This document shows positions 1 to 6,049 of a DNA stretch of 18,349 bases, piece by piece. The DNA is from JBOGED01 sp050743625 (lineage in GTDB: Bacteria > Actinomycetota > Nitriliruptoria > Euzebyales > Egibacteraceae): the NCBI GenBank assembly GCA_050743625.1, contig JBOGED010000319.1, positions 1 through 18,349 on the forward strand, given 5' to 3'. Position 1 is the first letter of the stretch, and each line of letters opens with the position of its first letter. The notes under the pieces are model-generated. The model saw only the letters and a list, made by a program, of their open reading frames with translations, was not told the origin of the DNA and searched no databases. The position numbers were made by a program, and so were the translations under genes.

Positions 1-132
1 CCGCGCCGATCCTCCACACACCGACCCGCTCGCCCCAACCGCCGGGCTCGGGGGTCCGAGGGCGCAGCCCTCATTAGTGGCCCGTTGCGCCGCCGAGCAG
101 AAGATCCGCTGTGCCGGCACGTGTGGACGACG

Positions 133-951
133 TCACGTGGCGCGGAAGGCCGCAGACGTGTGCGCGCGGCCCTCGGCGGCAAGCTCCGTGAACCCGTAGG
201 TGCCGTGGTCGAGCAGCTCGCGGCCGGCTCGGACGAGCGTGGCCAGGGAAGCCTGGTTGAAGGCACCACCGACCGAGATGCGGGCCACTCCTGCCTCCGC
301 CAGCTCGGTCACTGGAGGAAGGCCCGACCTCGCGAGCACGTTGACCGGCCGGTCGACCGAGGTGATCACCTGGCGGATGTCGTCGATGTCGGTCAGGCCA
401 GGGGCGTAGAGCACGTCCGCGCCCGCCTCTTGGTAGGCCTGCAGCCGCGTGATCGTGTCGGCAAGGTCAGGGTTGCCGCGGATGAAGTTCTCCGCTCGCG
501 CGGTCAACACCAGCCCGGGACCGCTACGCGTCGCACGAGCGGCGGCGGCCACGCGCTCGGCGGCCAGCCCGATCTCGTAGATCGGCGTGTCCTTGCTGCC
601 GGTGAAGTCCTCGATCGAGCAGCCGGCCAATCCCACGGCGACCGCATCCGTGACAGTGCCGAACACCGCATCGGGATCGTCGGCGAAGCCGTTCTCCAGG
701 TCGGCAGATACCGGGACGTCCACGGCGGCGACGATGGCGGCGGCGTGTGCGAGGGCCTCGTCCTTGCCTACCGAGCCGTCGAGCCGGCCAAGCGTTGCCG
801 CGTGGCCGCTGCTGGTCGTCGCGAGCGCTCGGAAGCCTAACGCTGCGAGTAGCTTGGCCGTCCCCACGTCCCACGGGTTGGGCATCAGCAGCGGTCGACC
901 GGCCACGTGCAAGGCCTGGAACGCGTTCGCCTTCTCTCCGAGGACAGACAT
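133..951 (-). CDS. isocitrate lyase/PEP mutase family protein
   Basis: The 272-aa product looks like a member of the isocitrate lyase/phosphoenolpyruvate mutase superfamily, TIM-barrel enzymes that make or break C-C or P-C bonds next to a carboxylate using a divalent metal. Visible family motifs are the metal-binding ADLENGF (residues 83-89), SIEDFTG (112-118) and ARAE (151-154); the N-terminal LLMPNPWDVGTAKLLAALGF is typical of the soluble PEP mutase-like branch. The length matches that branch (about 250-290 aa). I chose the ATG at 951 because the family homology begins right after it; the frame stays open 18 codons further upstream but without recognisable sequence. The ribosome-binding site is weak. 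The actual substrate (methylisocitrate, oxaloacetate, phosphonopyruvate or other) cannot be read from the sequence. It is the only clearly intact protein gene in the left flank and lies outside the mobile element. Confidence 0.85.
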   Translation of the reverse strand: MSVLGEKANAFQALHVAGRPLLMPNPWDVGTAKLLAALGFRALATTSSGHAATLGRLDGSVGKDEALAHAAAIVAAVDVPVSADLENGFADDPDAVFGTVTDAVAVGLAGCSIEDFTGSKDTPIYEIGLAAERVAAAARATRSGPGLVLTARAENFIRGNPDLADTITRLQAYQEAGADVLYAPGLTDIDDIRQVITSVDRPVNVLARSGLPPVTELAEAGVARISVGGAFNQASLATLVRAGRELLDHGTYGFTELAAEGRAHTSAAFRAT

Positions 952-1172
952 TCCCGGACCGTACCACCGCGCGTCGCGGCGGAACTTTTCCGCACCCGTC
1001 CGCACCCCTTCCCCGACGGCGATTGGTACCCGAATAGGGACCGATGTGGCAACCGATTGGTTTGTCCGTGGCCGCCGTCATGGCGCCACGGAAAAGACCC
1101 ACTCCGTCCTTCTCCCAGGGGGACCGGGTCGGGGGCGAACGACGGGGGGTTGAGCCGGGCCCGCCCCCGACC

Positions 1173-1688
1173 GTGGCGCCTGACGTAGTCGCCGTCGAAG
1201 GTTGGATACTCGGCCAGGGTGGACATGCCGCGCAGCCTTCACCCACGTCATCGCTACCACGGCTGGCAGCACTCGTCCGCCAGCGCAATGCCATCGACGA
1301 AGAGATCGCAGCCCTGATCGGCCGGCCCGCGCTCCCGGGCCGCATCGGGGAGCTCATCGCCGCGGAGGTCTTCGACATCGAGTTGGAGCGATCCGCGGCG
1401 GCTGCCGGCTACGACGGCGTGTTTCGCTCAGGGCACCTTGCAGGGGCGACAGTGAACGTCAAGTTCTATCCAAAGAGGGAGGGGCTGCTGGACATCCCCG
1501 AGGCTGTGCCTGACTACTTTCTCGTGCTTACCGGTCCCCGGTCGGCCGCAGCGGCATCGTCGGTCGGGACCACCCGCCCTCTTGTGGCCACAACCGGCAC
1601 CGGTCCAGCCATCCCTGATCGCGGCACATCGCCAGGCACTGCTTCATCCCTTCAGCTCAACGCCCCCTGGGCACGGCGTCCACCGTGA
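1173..1688 (+). CDS. conserved hypothetical protein, probably C-terminally disrupted
   Basis: The core (about 1260-1580) reads like a small conserved hypothetical family that I know only from general pattern: a start near LAALVRQRNAIDEEIAALIG, then FDIELERSAAAAGYDGVF, TVNVKFYPKREGLLDI and DYFLVLTGP. In relatives I would expect the chain to continue after TTRP with a hydrophobic strand and a further helical region. Here it passes into low-complexity Thr/Ser/Pro-rich sequence and stops, so the C-terminus is probably lost by frameshift or rearrangement. The start is uncertain: the frame is open from 1044, the in-frame GTG at 1173 is a guess, and no good ribosome-binding site is visible. No function can be assigned. 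It is likely part of the decayed gene cluster left of the element. Confidence 0.45.
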   Translation: MAPDVVAVEGWILGQGGHAAQPSPTSSLPRLAALVRQRNAIDEEIAALIGRPALPGRIGELIAAEVFDIELERSAAAAGYDGVFRSGHLAGATVNVKFYPKREGLLDIPEAVPDYFLVLTGPRSAAAASSVGTTRPLVATTGTGPAIPDRGTSPGTASSLQLNAPWARRPP

Positions 1689-1717
1689 AGCCCGAGCCGT
1701 TCGGTAGGCTGCCAGGA

Positions 1718-1968
1718 ATGGACGTGACACAGGCCGAGGCTTCGCTCACGAGTGGCTCGCTGCCTGGAACTCCCGTGACCTCGACAGGATCATGGGCCAC
1801 TACGACGAGGACGTGGAGTTCCGCTCCCCGTACATGGTGATCTTGGGCATCGAGCCCTTTGGCGTGCTCCATGGGAAGAAGGCCGTGCGTGGTTAATTCG
1901 CTGCGGGGCTGGCGCGCCTACCCGACCTGCGGTTCGACCTGCTCTACGTCCTGACCGGCGTGGACAGC
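1718..1968 (+). pseudogene. SnoaL/NTF2-like protein remnant
   Basis: An ATG at 1718 opens a start like that of nuclear-transport-factor-2/SnoaL-like proteins (MDVTQAE), but the recognisable continuation, HEWLAAWNSRDLDRIMGHY followed by EDVEFRSPYMVILGIEP, lies in another frame, so a frameshift falls near 1735-1742. That frame is then cut by TAA at 1894-1896, where relatives usually have an aromatic residue (G-[Y]-FAAGLARLPDLRF). The homology resumes after the stop and ends at about 1968, where the sequence passes in frame into the methyltransferase. The C-terminal part of the fold is missing. SnoaL/NTF2 domains are small cone-shaped folds used by cyclases, isomerases and many uncharacterised proteins. 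This copy cannot make a full protein. Confidence 0.7.
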
Positions 1969-2463
1969 CTGACGATCGGGTTTGCGCCGCTCGTGGGAGA
2001 GGGTGGGACCGTGCTCGACGTCGCCTGCGGCGCGGGCCGGCATACGCGGAGGCTGCTGGAGCAGGGATACCAGGTGGTGGCGGTGGACATCGACGTGGCG
2101 GGAGTGGCCGACCACCGCGATCATCCACGAGCGGAGATCGTCGAGGTCGACTCGGAGGACGGGCGGGCCTTCCCGCTGGGCGGGCGCCGTTTCGACGGGG
2201 TGGTCGTGACGCGCTACCTCCACCGGCCGGTCCTGCCAGACCTCGTGCGAGCCGTGGCGCCGGGCGGGGTCCTCGTCTACGAGACGTTCGCGCGGGGGAA
2301 CGAGCGCTTCGGGCGGCCCACGAACCCGGCGTTTCTGCTCCGTCAAGGTGAGTTGCTCGACGCGGTCAGAGGCGAGCTGCGGGTCCTCGCCTACGAGGAC
2401 CTGATCGTCGACCAGCCCGCGCCCCCTGCCATCCAGCGCGTCTGCGCTCGCCGGGAGCCGTGA
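1960..2463 (+). CDS. class I SAM-dependent methyltransferase (N-terminus rearranged)
   Basis: The product, 167 aa from the GTG at 1960, has a Rossmann-type methyltransferase core. Motif I is VLDVACGAGRHTR (residues 18-30), followed by the acidic end of strand 2, VVAVDID (39-45), then FDGVVVTRYLHRP, the post-motif III APGGVLVYETFA, and RFGRPTNPAFLLRQGEL. The family would use S-adenosylmethionine; the methyl acceptor is unknown. About ten N-terminal residues expected before FAPLV are replaced by sequence from the upstream SnoaL-like remnant (DSLTIG), so the gene has been spliced at its 5' end. It may still fold, but its natural start and ribosome-binding site are gone. Its TGA (2461-2463) overlaps the GTG of the next gene, a sign of an old operon. 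Confidence 0.65.
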   Translation: MDSLTIGFAPLVGEGGTVLDVACGAGRHTRRLLEQGYQVVAVDIDVAGVADHRDHPRAEIVEVDSEDGRAFPLGGRRFDGVVVTRYLHRPVLPDLVRAVAPGGVLVYETFARGNERFGRPTNPAFLLRQGELLDAVRGELRVLAYEDLIVDQPAPPAIQRVCARREP

Positions 2464-2957
2464 CGCGGGTGGGCGCGTCTGGCGAGGGGCGGGTGCTCGA
2501 CCGGCGTACGCTCAACCGCACGCTGCTCGCGCGTCAGCTCCTGCTCGAGCGCGTCGAGATGCCGGTCGCCGGGGCGATCGAGCACCTCGTTGCGCTGCAG
2601 GCACAGAACCCTCTCGACCCGTATGTGGCGTTGTGGTCGCGCCTTTACGACTTCGACCCGCACGAGCTGGGCCAGCTCATGCTCGACCGGCTGGCGGTGC
2701 GGATGACCCTCCTGCGCACCACCCTCCACCTCGTCACGGCGCGCGACGCGCTCGCGCTGCGACCGGTCGTGCAGGGGATGATCGAGCGGCGCTTCCACAC
2801 CGGCACGCCGTTCGGCCGGAACCTGTCGGGGATCGATCTCGACGCCCTGCTCGCGGCCGGGATCGAGCTCGTCGAGGAGCAGCCGCTCGGCGCCTCCGAC
2901 CTCTCGCGGCGGCTCGTCGAGCGGTTCCCCGGGTACGACGCGAGCTCGCTCGGTGCC
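2460..2957 (+). pseudogene. winged-helix DNA-binding domain protein, 3'-truncated
   Basis: From the GTG at 2460, overlapping the methyltransferase stop, the reading frame encodes about 165 residues resembling the winged helix DNA-binding domain-containing proteins (HTH_42 / YcaQ-like family, some members of which are DNA glycosylases acting on crosslinks). Diagnostic stretches are LNRTLLARQLLLERV, the LVALQAQNPLDPYVALWSRL signature, and VRMTLLRTTLHLVTARDAL. Relatives are normally about 350-400 aa. Here the homology stops near DASSLGAAI (about 2957), and the next bases belong to a serine recombinase. The reading frame itself stays open to 3509 as a meaningless chimera. I therefore treat it as a truncated gene; a partly folded product cannot be excluded. 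Confidence 0.7.
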
Positions 2958-3424
2958 GCGATCGCCGCTCCTGGCCCCGCTCGACGGCTGGCTGGGCCAG
3001 GTCTTTTCGCCCGCGTGCGTGGACGAGACGGTCGCCGCGATGCACGACGCACAGGCCGACGACCACCAGACACTGCCCAGCAACAGGCCGTCTGCCAGGT
3101 GCTGGAGGACTGCCAGCAGCGTCTGGTGCGGTACCGGGCCGCGCTCGAGGCTGGCGCCGAGCCGGCACTCGTGGCTCAGTGGATCGCCGAGAACCAGGCC
3201 GAGCGCGCCGCCGCACAAGCCCGACTGCACCAACACGAAGGCCAGCGTCGACTGAGTCGTGAGGAGATCAGCAGTCTCGTGGCGGCGCTCGGTGACCTGG
3301 TCGAGGTCATCCAGCAAAGCGATCCAGCCGACAAAGCGGAAATCTACCGGCAGCTGGGACTGCACCCGGTCTATGACCCCGACAAACGAAAGGTGCGGGC
3401 CGGGAGTCGCCTCAGCCCGCACCT
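2958..3424 (+). pseudogene. serine recombinase C-terminal remnant
   Basis: Two adjoining frames together encode the C-terminal coiled-coil end of an actinobacterial large serine recombinase. The first frame (about 2958-3070) gives LLAPLDGWLGQVFSPACVDE and the following AAMHDAQADDH. After a frameshift near 3070 the second frame gives QQQAVCQVLEDCQQRLVRYR, then ALEAGAEPALVAQWI, a long helical Glu/Arg/Gln-rich stretch, and IYRQLGLHPVYDP. The catalytic N-terminal domain and the DNA-binding middle are absent, so it cannot recombine DNA. It was probably part of an earlier mobile element at the same hot spot. The 3' end runs into the terminator hairpin and the left attachment repeat, and the open frame past 3424 is not part of the family. 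Confidence 0.75.
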
Positions 3425-3425
3425 T
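3390..3425 (-). terminator. rho-independent-like terminator, leftward
   Basis: An 11-bp perfect inverted repeat (AAGGTGCGGGC at 3390-3400, GCCCGCACCTT at 3415-3425) encloses a 14-nt loop. On the minus strand the stem is followed by a T-rich run (TTTCGTTTG), as in an intrinsic terminator. It lies 16 bp beyond the left attachment repeat, in the position where the tRNA-Leu transcript would have ended before the element inserted. On the plus strand no T tract follows. Confidence 0.6.
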
Positions 3426-3440
3426 ATAGGCCTAAGGTTC

Positions 3441-3494
3441 GTGTCGGTGGGGGGACTTGAACCCCCATCCCCTTACGAGGACACGGCCCTCAAC
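3441..3494. repeat. attachment site, left (att core direct repeat)
   Basis: This 54-bp sequence is identical to 17696-17749. It corresponds to the tRNA-Leu 3' part, from 2 bp beyond the tRNA 3' end through the T arm, variable arm and anticodon loop. After position 3494 the match ends abruptly, and the 5' half of the tRNA is absent here. It is therefore the attachment-site copy distal to the integrase. Confidence 0.92.
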
Positions 3495-3610
3495 AAGTTC
3501 AAGACGTGACACGGGGTGTTCCGCTCCGTCGCTCTTCGCCTCTGACCTGGTCTTTCTTGTCGGCTATCGCCGGCCCGCGCTGCCTATTGCCGCGGGTTCA
3601 CGCGCCTGCG

Positions 3611-3632
3611 GTGACCACGGCGTGACCACGGC
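3611..3632 (+). repeat. tandem 11-bp repeat, candidate integrase arm site (left)
   Basis: Two perfect tandem copies of GTGACCACGGC lie 116 bp inside the left attachment core. The heptamer GTGACCA, with the same 11-bp period and the same orientation, recurs as a tandem pair 60 bp inside the other core (17614-17635). Arm-type sites of tyrosine integrases typically come as short direct repeats flanking the core, so this is a natural candidate. The role is inferred. Confidence 0.5.
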
Positions 3633-3653
3633 GACGCGGACCTTTGTTGTTGG

Positions 3654-3698
3654 TGGCGCGGCGGGAGGGATTGGAACCCCCGACCTTCTGATCCGTAG
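3654..3698 (-). pseudogene. 3' half of a tRNA-Arg (ACG-like), fossil attachment site
   Basis: The minus strand reads CTACGGATCAGAAGG, then a T arm GGGGG-TTCCAAT-CCCTC, an acceptor 3' strand CCGCCGC, G73 and CCA. This is the 3' half of an Arg-type tRNA beginning exactly at the anticodon loop (CTACGGA, anticodon ACG). The bases before it (CGACGC) cannot pair with the 3' anticodon-stem strand, so the 5' half is missing. A fragment ending in the anticodon loop is what integration of a tyrosine-recombinase element leaves behind. The isotype call rests on the loop and stem pattern and is tentative. Confidence 0.65.
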
Positions 3699-3890
3699 GC
3701 GTCGGCGAGGAGTTCTCGCGCGTGCGGGCGGGTCCACGGCCTGCAGAGTGTGCGCGTGGCGATCCCGTCGCGGCCGGTTGAGTCCATCTCATTGGGTCCC
3801 TGGATGGGTCCCCTCAATTCGATACACCCGTGAGCGGGGCGGCTCGTTCAGGGCCTTGAGCGGGGCGGAGCGGTGGGCTTGGGGGCGGTC

Positions 3891-4202
3891 ATGACGGGGT
3901 CTGGTGGTGGTTGGGGTTGGGCGCGTATCGATGGCGAGATCGCGGCTGGCGGCTTTGACGCTGCCGGGTTCGCTGATGAGCTAGGGATCGCGGTCGATGA
4001 GGCTCAGGGGTTCGTGAGGGTCCGTCGCGCTCTGCTTGCGGGTCGGGCGGATCACGAGGCCGGCGGTGAGGGCTTGACCGAAGGCGGGTTAGCAGCGGCT
4101 GGGGTCCGCGCTCGTGACATCGTCGACTTTCTGCGGGTGAGCGAGGCGGTCAAAGAGCGTGCCCGTGCTGGCCGTTGCCGTGAGGGAGGGATCGCCATGT
4201 GA
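3891..4202 (+). CDS. small hypothetical protein with C-terminal GIAM tail
   Basis: This predicted 103-aa protein has no family I recognise. I chose the ATG at 3891 because a GGGGG stretch lies about eight bases upstream and the protein-like sequence (WARIDGEIAAGGFDAAGFAD) starts just after it. It is mainly helical and acidic/basic mixed; the middle (ELGIAVDEAQGFVRVRRALL) looks amphipathic, and there is no signal peptide or membrane segment. The end, R-E-G-G-I-A-M followed by TGA, matches the tail shared by the relaxase and other element proteins. It is the first gene of the left-to-right gene series, about 400 bp inside the left end. The next gene starts 67 bp downstream with its own ribosome-binding site. 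Confidence 0.6.
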   Translation: MTGSGGGWGWARIDGEIAAGGFDAAGFADELGIAVDEAQGFVRVRRALLAGRADHEAGGEGLTEGGLAAAGVRARDIVDFLRVSEAVKERARAGRCREGGIAM

Positions 4203-4269
4203 CCCGAGCTGTGTTCTGGCCAGGCGCTCGTCGCCTTTGACATCCGCCGTTAGGCAACAGGAGGTTTGC

Positions 4270-4581
4270 ATGCCACAGAACAGACGAGAGGACATCCTCA
4301 CGACCAGTGTTCCACCATCGGAACGTCAAAGCGGCCAAACCGTTGAGGTCAGCGTCCAACCAGCCCGTGGAGGGGACGAGGCAGGACGTATCAGCGCCAT
4401 GACGGACGCGGCCACGAGGCTATGGGAACGCGCGGACGCTCTACGCAACAGGGGCTACCACACCGACGCGCAGCGCTGCGAGAACAGGGCGCTGGGAATC
4501 ATGGAACGGCTTGGCAGCACACCCGAAAACGATCGGACGCCGGAGCGGGAGAACAACCGCGCCGCCGGCATGGCGATGTGA
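4270..4581 (+). CDS. small hypothetical protein with C-terminal GMAM tail
   Basis: This predicted 103-aa protein belongs to no family I recognise. The ATG at 4270 is preceded by a perfect AGGAGG at 4259-4264 with 5-base spacing, which decides the start over the longer open frame from 4159. The N-terminal 40 residues look disordered (Ser/Thr/Gln/Pro-rich). Residues about 45-75 (MTDAATRLWERADALRNRG and onward through ENRALGIMERLG) should form a helical hairpin. The tail is highly charged (ENDRTPERENNR) and ends A-A-G-M-A-M, nearly the same as the relaxase end. The bases around the start (GGAGGTTTGCATG) resemble the RBS block of the two downstream cassette genes. A long hairpin follows the stop after 25 bp. 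Confidence 0.7.
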   Translation: MPQNRREDILTTSVPPSERQSGQTVEVSVQPARGGDEAGRISAMTDAATRLWERADALRNRGYHTDAQRCENRALGIMERLGSTPENDRTPERENNRAAGMAM

Positions 4582-4606
4582 CCGGGTTCGACGTGTGGAG
4601 CCAGTA

Positions 4607-4664
4607 GTGAAAGCGGCCTCGCCCGTCCAGGCCTAGGAAACCACAAGACGGGCGGGGCTTTCAC
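4607..4664 (+). promoter_or_regulatory. long hairpin upstream of the whiB-like gene (copy A)
   Basis: GTGAAAGC (4607-4614) pairs with GCTTTCAC (4657-4664), and CGCCCGTC (4620-4627) pairs with GACGGGCG (4647-4654). CC/GG between them can extend the helix to about 18 bp with small bulges. The 19-nt loop contains AGGCCTAGGAAACCACA, which is unchanged in copy B. There is no T tract, so a simple intrinsic terminator is unlikely, and the structure ends 7 bases before the RBS. It may be a processing site, an attenuator or a protein-binding leader. Confidence 0.6.
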
Positions 4665-4719
4665 ATCGCATGGAGGTTTGGCAATGCTACTGATCCCCGC
4701 CCCTGTCCGGGGGGCAACT
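4620..4719 (+). repeat. leader cassette repeat, copy A
   Basis: This 100-bp stretch matches 5224-5322 (99 bp) with about a dozen differences. It spans the inner hairpin arms, the conserved loop, the RBS block GCATGGAGGTTTGGCAATG and the first 12 codons of the gene. In the coding part, five codon differences out of six are silent. Confidence 0.8.
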
Positions 4720-5211
4720 GCAGAACGCGTTCAGGCTGTTGAGCTGGCCGTGGAGCGTCCGGTCCCCAACGACGGCCTTGATGTCGAGGTCCGCGGGCCG
4801 GTCGAGGTGGGGTTGTTGACTGTTGCGCAGGTGCTGGCCTCGCTAACGACGGGGCTGCCTGGGTGGGAGCGGCTGGCGGCCTGCGCGAGCGGGGAGTATG
4901 ACCCGGATTTGTGGTGGCCCGAACGCGGGGATAACGGGCTGCCGGCCCGGCAGGTGTGCGCGGGATGTCCCGTGCTGGGGGATTGCCGCGATTACTTCTT
5001 ATCCACGCCTGGGATGGCCCCTGCGGGGATTTGGGCCGGGGTTGGCGGCGACGCGTTGGTCCGGGCGGTGCGCTGGCACCTGCGTCGCAAGGGTGGCGAA
5101 GTGGGGCGTGGCCGTGTGCGTGTTGCGGTGCAGCCAACCGTTGCACGAGGTTGCGGTGTGGGAGGGGGTGAGGCGGCTCAAGGCATGCGGGGCGGTAGCG
5201 CCTCGCAGTAA
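4684..5211 (+). CDS. WhiB-like iron-sulfur regulator
   Basis: This predicted 175-aa protein carries a WhiB domain in its middle. The four cluster-binding cysteines are Cys67, Cys92, Cys95 and Cys101 (C-x24-C-x2-C-x5-C), in the segments ACASGEYDPDLWWPE and VCAGCPVLGDC. The G-I-W-A-G turn follows at 115-119. WhiB proteins hold a [4Fe-4S] cluster and act as redox or NO-responsive transcription partners, often by binding the primary sigma factor. The N-terminal extension of about 60 residues begins with MLLIPAPVRGAT, shared with the product at 5287. The C-terminus (about 130-175) is basic, then Gly-rich, and could bind DNA. I chose the ATG at 4684 because GGAGG sits 7 bases upstream; a TTG at 4678 is in frame. 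It may control transfer genes of the element. Confidence 0.88.
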   Translation: MLLIPAPVRGATAERVQAVELAVERPVPNDGLDVEVRGPVEVGLLTVAQVLASLTTGLPGWERLAACASGEYDPDLWWPERGDNGLPARQVCAGCPVLGDCRDYFLSTPGMAPAGIWAGVGGDALVRAVRWHLRRKGGEVGRGRVRVAVQPTVARGCGVGGGEAAQGMRGGSASQ

Positions 5212-5218
5212 GTAGGCC

Positions 5219-5263
5219 GGCCCCGCCCGTCCAGGCCTAGGAAACCACAGGGCGGGCGGGGCC
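5219..5263 (+). promoter_or_regulatory. hairpin upstream of small gene (copy B)
   Basis: GGCCCCGCCCG (5219-5229) pairs perfectly with CGGGCGGGGCC (5253-5263). Three more pairs (T30-G52 wobble, two C-G) extend the helix inward, leaving the loop AGGCCTAGGAAACCACA, identical to copy A. Where the right arms differ between copies (GAC versus GGC), pairing with the unchanged left arm is kept by a U-A to U-G exchange. It ends 13 bases before the GGAGG of the 5287 gene. Confidence 0.6.
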
Positions 5264-5322
5264 TCACATCGCATGGAGGTTTGGCAATGCTACTCATCCC
5301 TGCCCCAACTCGGGGCGCAACC
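5224..5322 (+). repeat. leader cassette repeat, copy B
   Basis: This is the second copy of the cassette at 4620-4719. It includes the inner hairpin, an identical RBS block and the first 12 codons (MLLIPAPTRGAT) of the downstream gene. The copies are about 600 bp apart in direct orientation. Confidence 0.8.
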
Positions 5323-5499
5323 GCGCTTGACGCGCTGGTGACCGACGATCCCGACCGTGTCGACGTGCCGGCGGTCACTCCCGATCTCGCCGACAAGCTG
5401 CTCGTCCGTTGGCTCGGCGCTACCGAGCACGACCACGACGGCCAGCGCTGGATTCATCTTCCGTTGCATGTGCGCAGTGTCGCGGAGGTGACCGCATGA
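5287..5499 (+). CDS. small hypothetical protein with shared MLLIPAP leader
   Basis: This predicted 70-aa protein is unknown to me. It starts at an ATG with GGAGG seven bases upstream, in the same block as the WhiB-like gene. The first 12 residues, MLLIPAPTRGAT, are the shared leader; the rest (LADKLLVRWLGATEHDHDGQ followed by RWIHLPLHVRSVAEV) is acidic and probably a small alpha/beta fold. There are no cysteines and no membrane segment, so it is not a second WhiB. The final codons overlap the next gene (ATGA at 5496-5499), which indicates translational coupling. It may be a truncated partner of the WhiB gene or an independent small regulator; the sequence does not decide. Confidence 0.65.
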   Translation: MLLIPAPTRGATALDALVTDDPDRVDVPAVTPDLADKLLVRWLGATEHDHDGQRWIHLPLHVRSVAEVTA

Positions 5500-5669
5500 G
5501 CGGCCGCGACTGGCTAGACGAGCGTGCCGCCCAACGCGCTGCGCAGGCGTTCACCAACCAAGACACCACCGAGCGTGATCGCGTGGCGGAGCTGGCCGCG
5601 AAACCTGCCGCCACGAACGACGGTCGCGAGGTCGAAGCTCGTACTGCGGGGCAGGGGTGGTCGATGTGA
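5496..5669 (+). CDS. 57-aa hypothetical protein with GWSM tail
   Basis: The ATG overlaps the upstream stop as ATGA, and GGAGG at 5484-5488 lies 7 bases before it, so the start is well supported. The 57-residue product is hydrophilic and rich in Ala, Arg, Glu and Asp (DWLDERAAQRAAQAF and RDRVAELAAKPAATN), likely helical or partly disordered. Its end, ARTAGQGWSM, fits the C-terminal pattern G-(hydrophobic)-(small)-M seen in other element proteins. The stop is part of ATGTGA, which also contains the GTG start of the next gene. I recognise no family. Confidence 0.6.
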   Translation: MSGRDWLDERAAQRAAQAFTNQDTTERDRVAELAAKPAATNDGREVEARTAGQGWSM

Positions 5670-6049
5670 CTCCCGACGAACTGCTGCTGCGCGCGGCGCT
5701 GCGGCAAGAAGCCGCTGCGGAAGGCCGTATGGGGATGCGCGCCCGCATCGCAGGCGCCGACTCACGGCACTTCGAGCTGGACCAAAGCTACTACCAGGAA
5801 CGGTCGGAAGGCCGCCCAGCCCGCTACCCGGAAACCGAGCACGAAGCCATCGAACGCGACCTCGGAGCGTCACCCCAGAAAATCGCAGGGTGGCCGGTCG
5901 GGCCATATGCGTCCGACCGCAGCGCCTACGGCGTCTATGACGCCGAAGCGATGGTCACCGACTGCGTGAGGGCACTACCTCCCGGACGTGCGGCACAGGA
6001 GCTTACCCGCGACCTCGCGATCACCCGCGACACCGGGCGGGTGATGTGA
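5666..6049 (+). CDS. hypothetical protein with GRVM tail
   Basis: This is a predicted 127-aa soluble protein of no family I recognise. I prefer the GTG at 5666, which overlaps the preceding stop (GTGA) and has AGGGG 8 bases upstream; a GTG at 5657 would add three residues. The sequence starts VTPDELLLRAALRQEAAAE, continues with an acidic/aromatic stretch (ADSRHFELDQSYYQERSEG), and then has a conserved-looking YGVYDAEAMVTDCVRAL. The end, RDTGRVM-TGA, fits the tail pattern R-x-x-G-x-small-M. Its TGA overlaps the ATG of the membrane-protein gene (TGATG), so it belongs to the coupled chain leading to the coupling protein and may be an accessory transfer protein. Confidence 0.6.
   Translation: MTPDELLLRAALRQEAAAEGRMGMRARIAGADSRHFELDQSYYQERSEGRPARYPETEHEAIERDLGASPQKIAGWPVGPYASDRSAYGVYDAEAMVTDCVRALPPGRAAQELTRDLAITRDTGRVM

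Larger units (their letters stand above)
3495..3890. other. left end of element, no convincing gene
   Basis: No convincing coding frame is present; the frames that are open read through tRNA-derived sequence. The stretch holds the tandem GTGACCA repeats (3611-3632), a fossil 3' half of an Arg-type tRNA (3654-3698), and a 12-bp direct repeat TGAGCGGGGCGG at 3831-3842 and 3857-3868 just upstream of the first gene. The 12-bp repeats could be operator sites or only GC-rich coincidence. I see no clear -35/-10 pair, although the first gene must be transcribed from somewhere here. Confidence 0.5.

Noticed and set aside
2391..3422. 343-aa open frame on the minus strand over the winged-helix/recombinase region
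   Set aside because: The plus-strand frames show clear family sequence; the antisense product has random high-GC composition.
3584..3817. Minus-strand frames with SEGRGFQSLPPRH and QKVGGSNPSRRAT
   Set aside because: Typical translations of tRNA 3' halves; they come from the tRNA-Arg fragment and are not proteins.
3831..3868. 12-bp direct repeat TGAGCGGGGCGG as an operator pair
   Set aside because: Simple GC-rich sequence with only two copies; mentioned in the region entry but not called as a site.
3457..3894. Open plus-strand frame of 145 aa beginning MNPHPLTRTRPST
   Set aside because: The beginning is a read-through of tRNA-Leu sequence, and the rest is compositionally random; no RBS or family pattern.
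4237..4242. TTGACA as -35 box before the 4270 gene
   Set aside because: No -10 hexamer at 16-18 bases; that position is the SD sequence.
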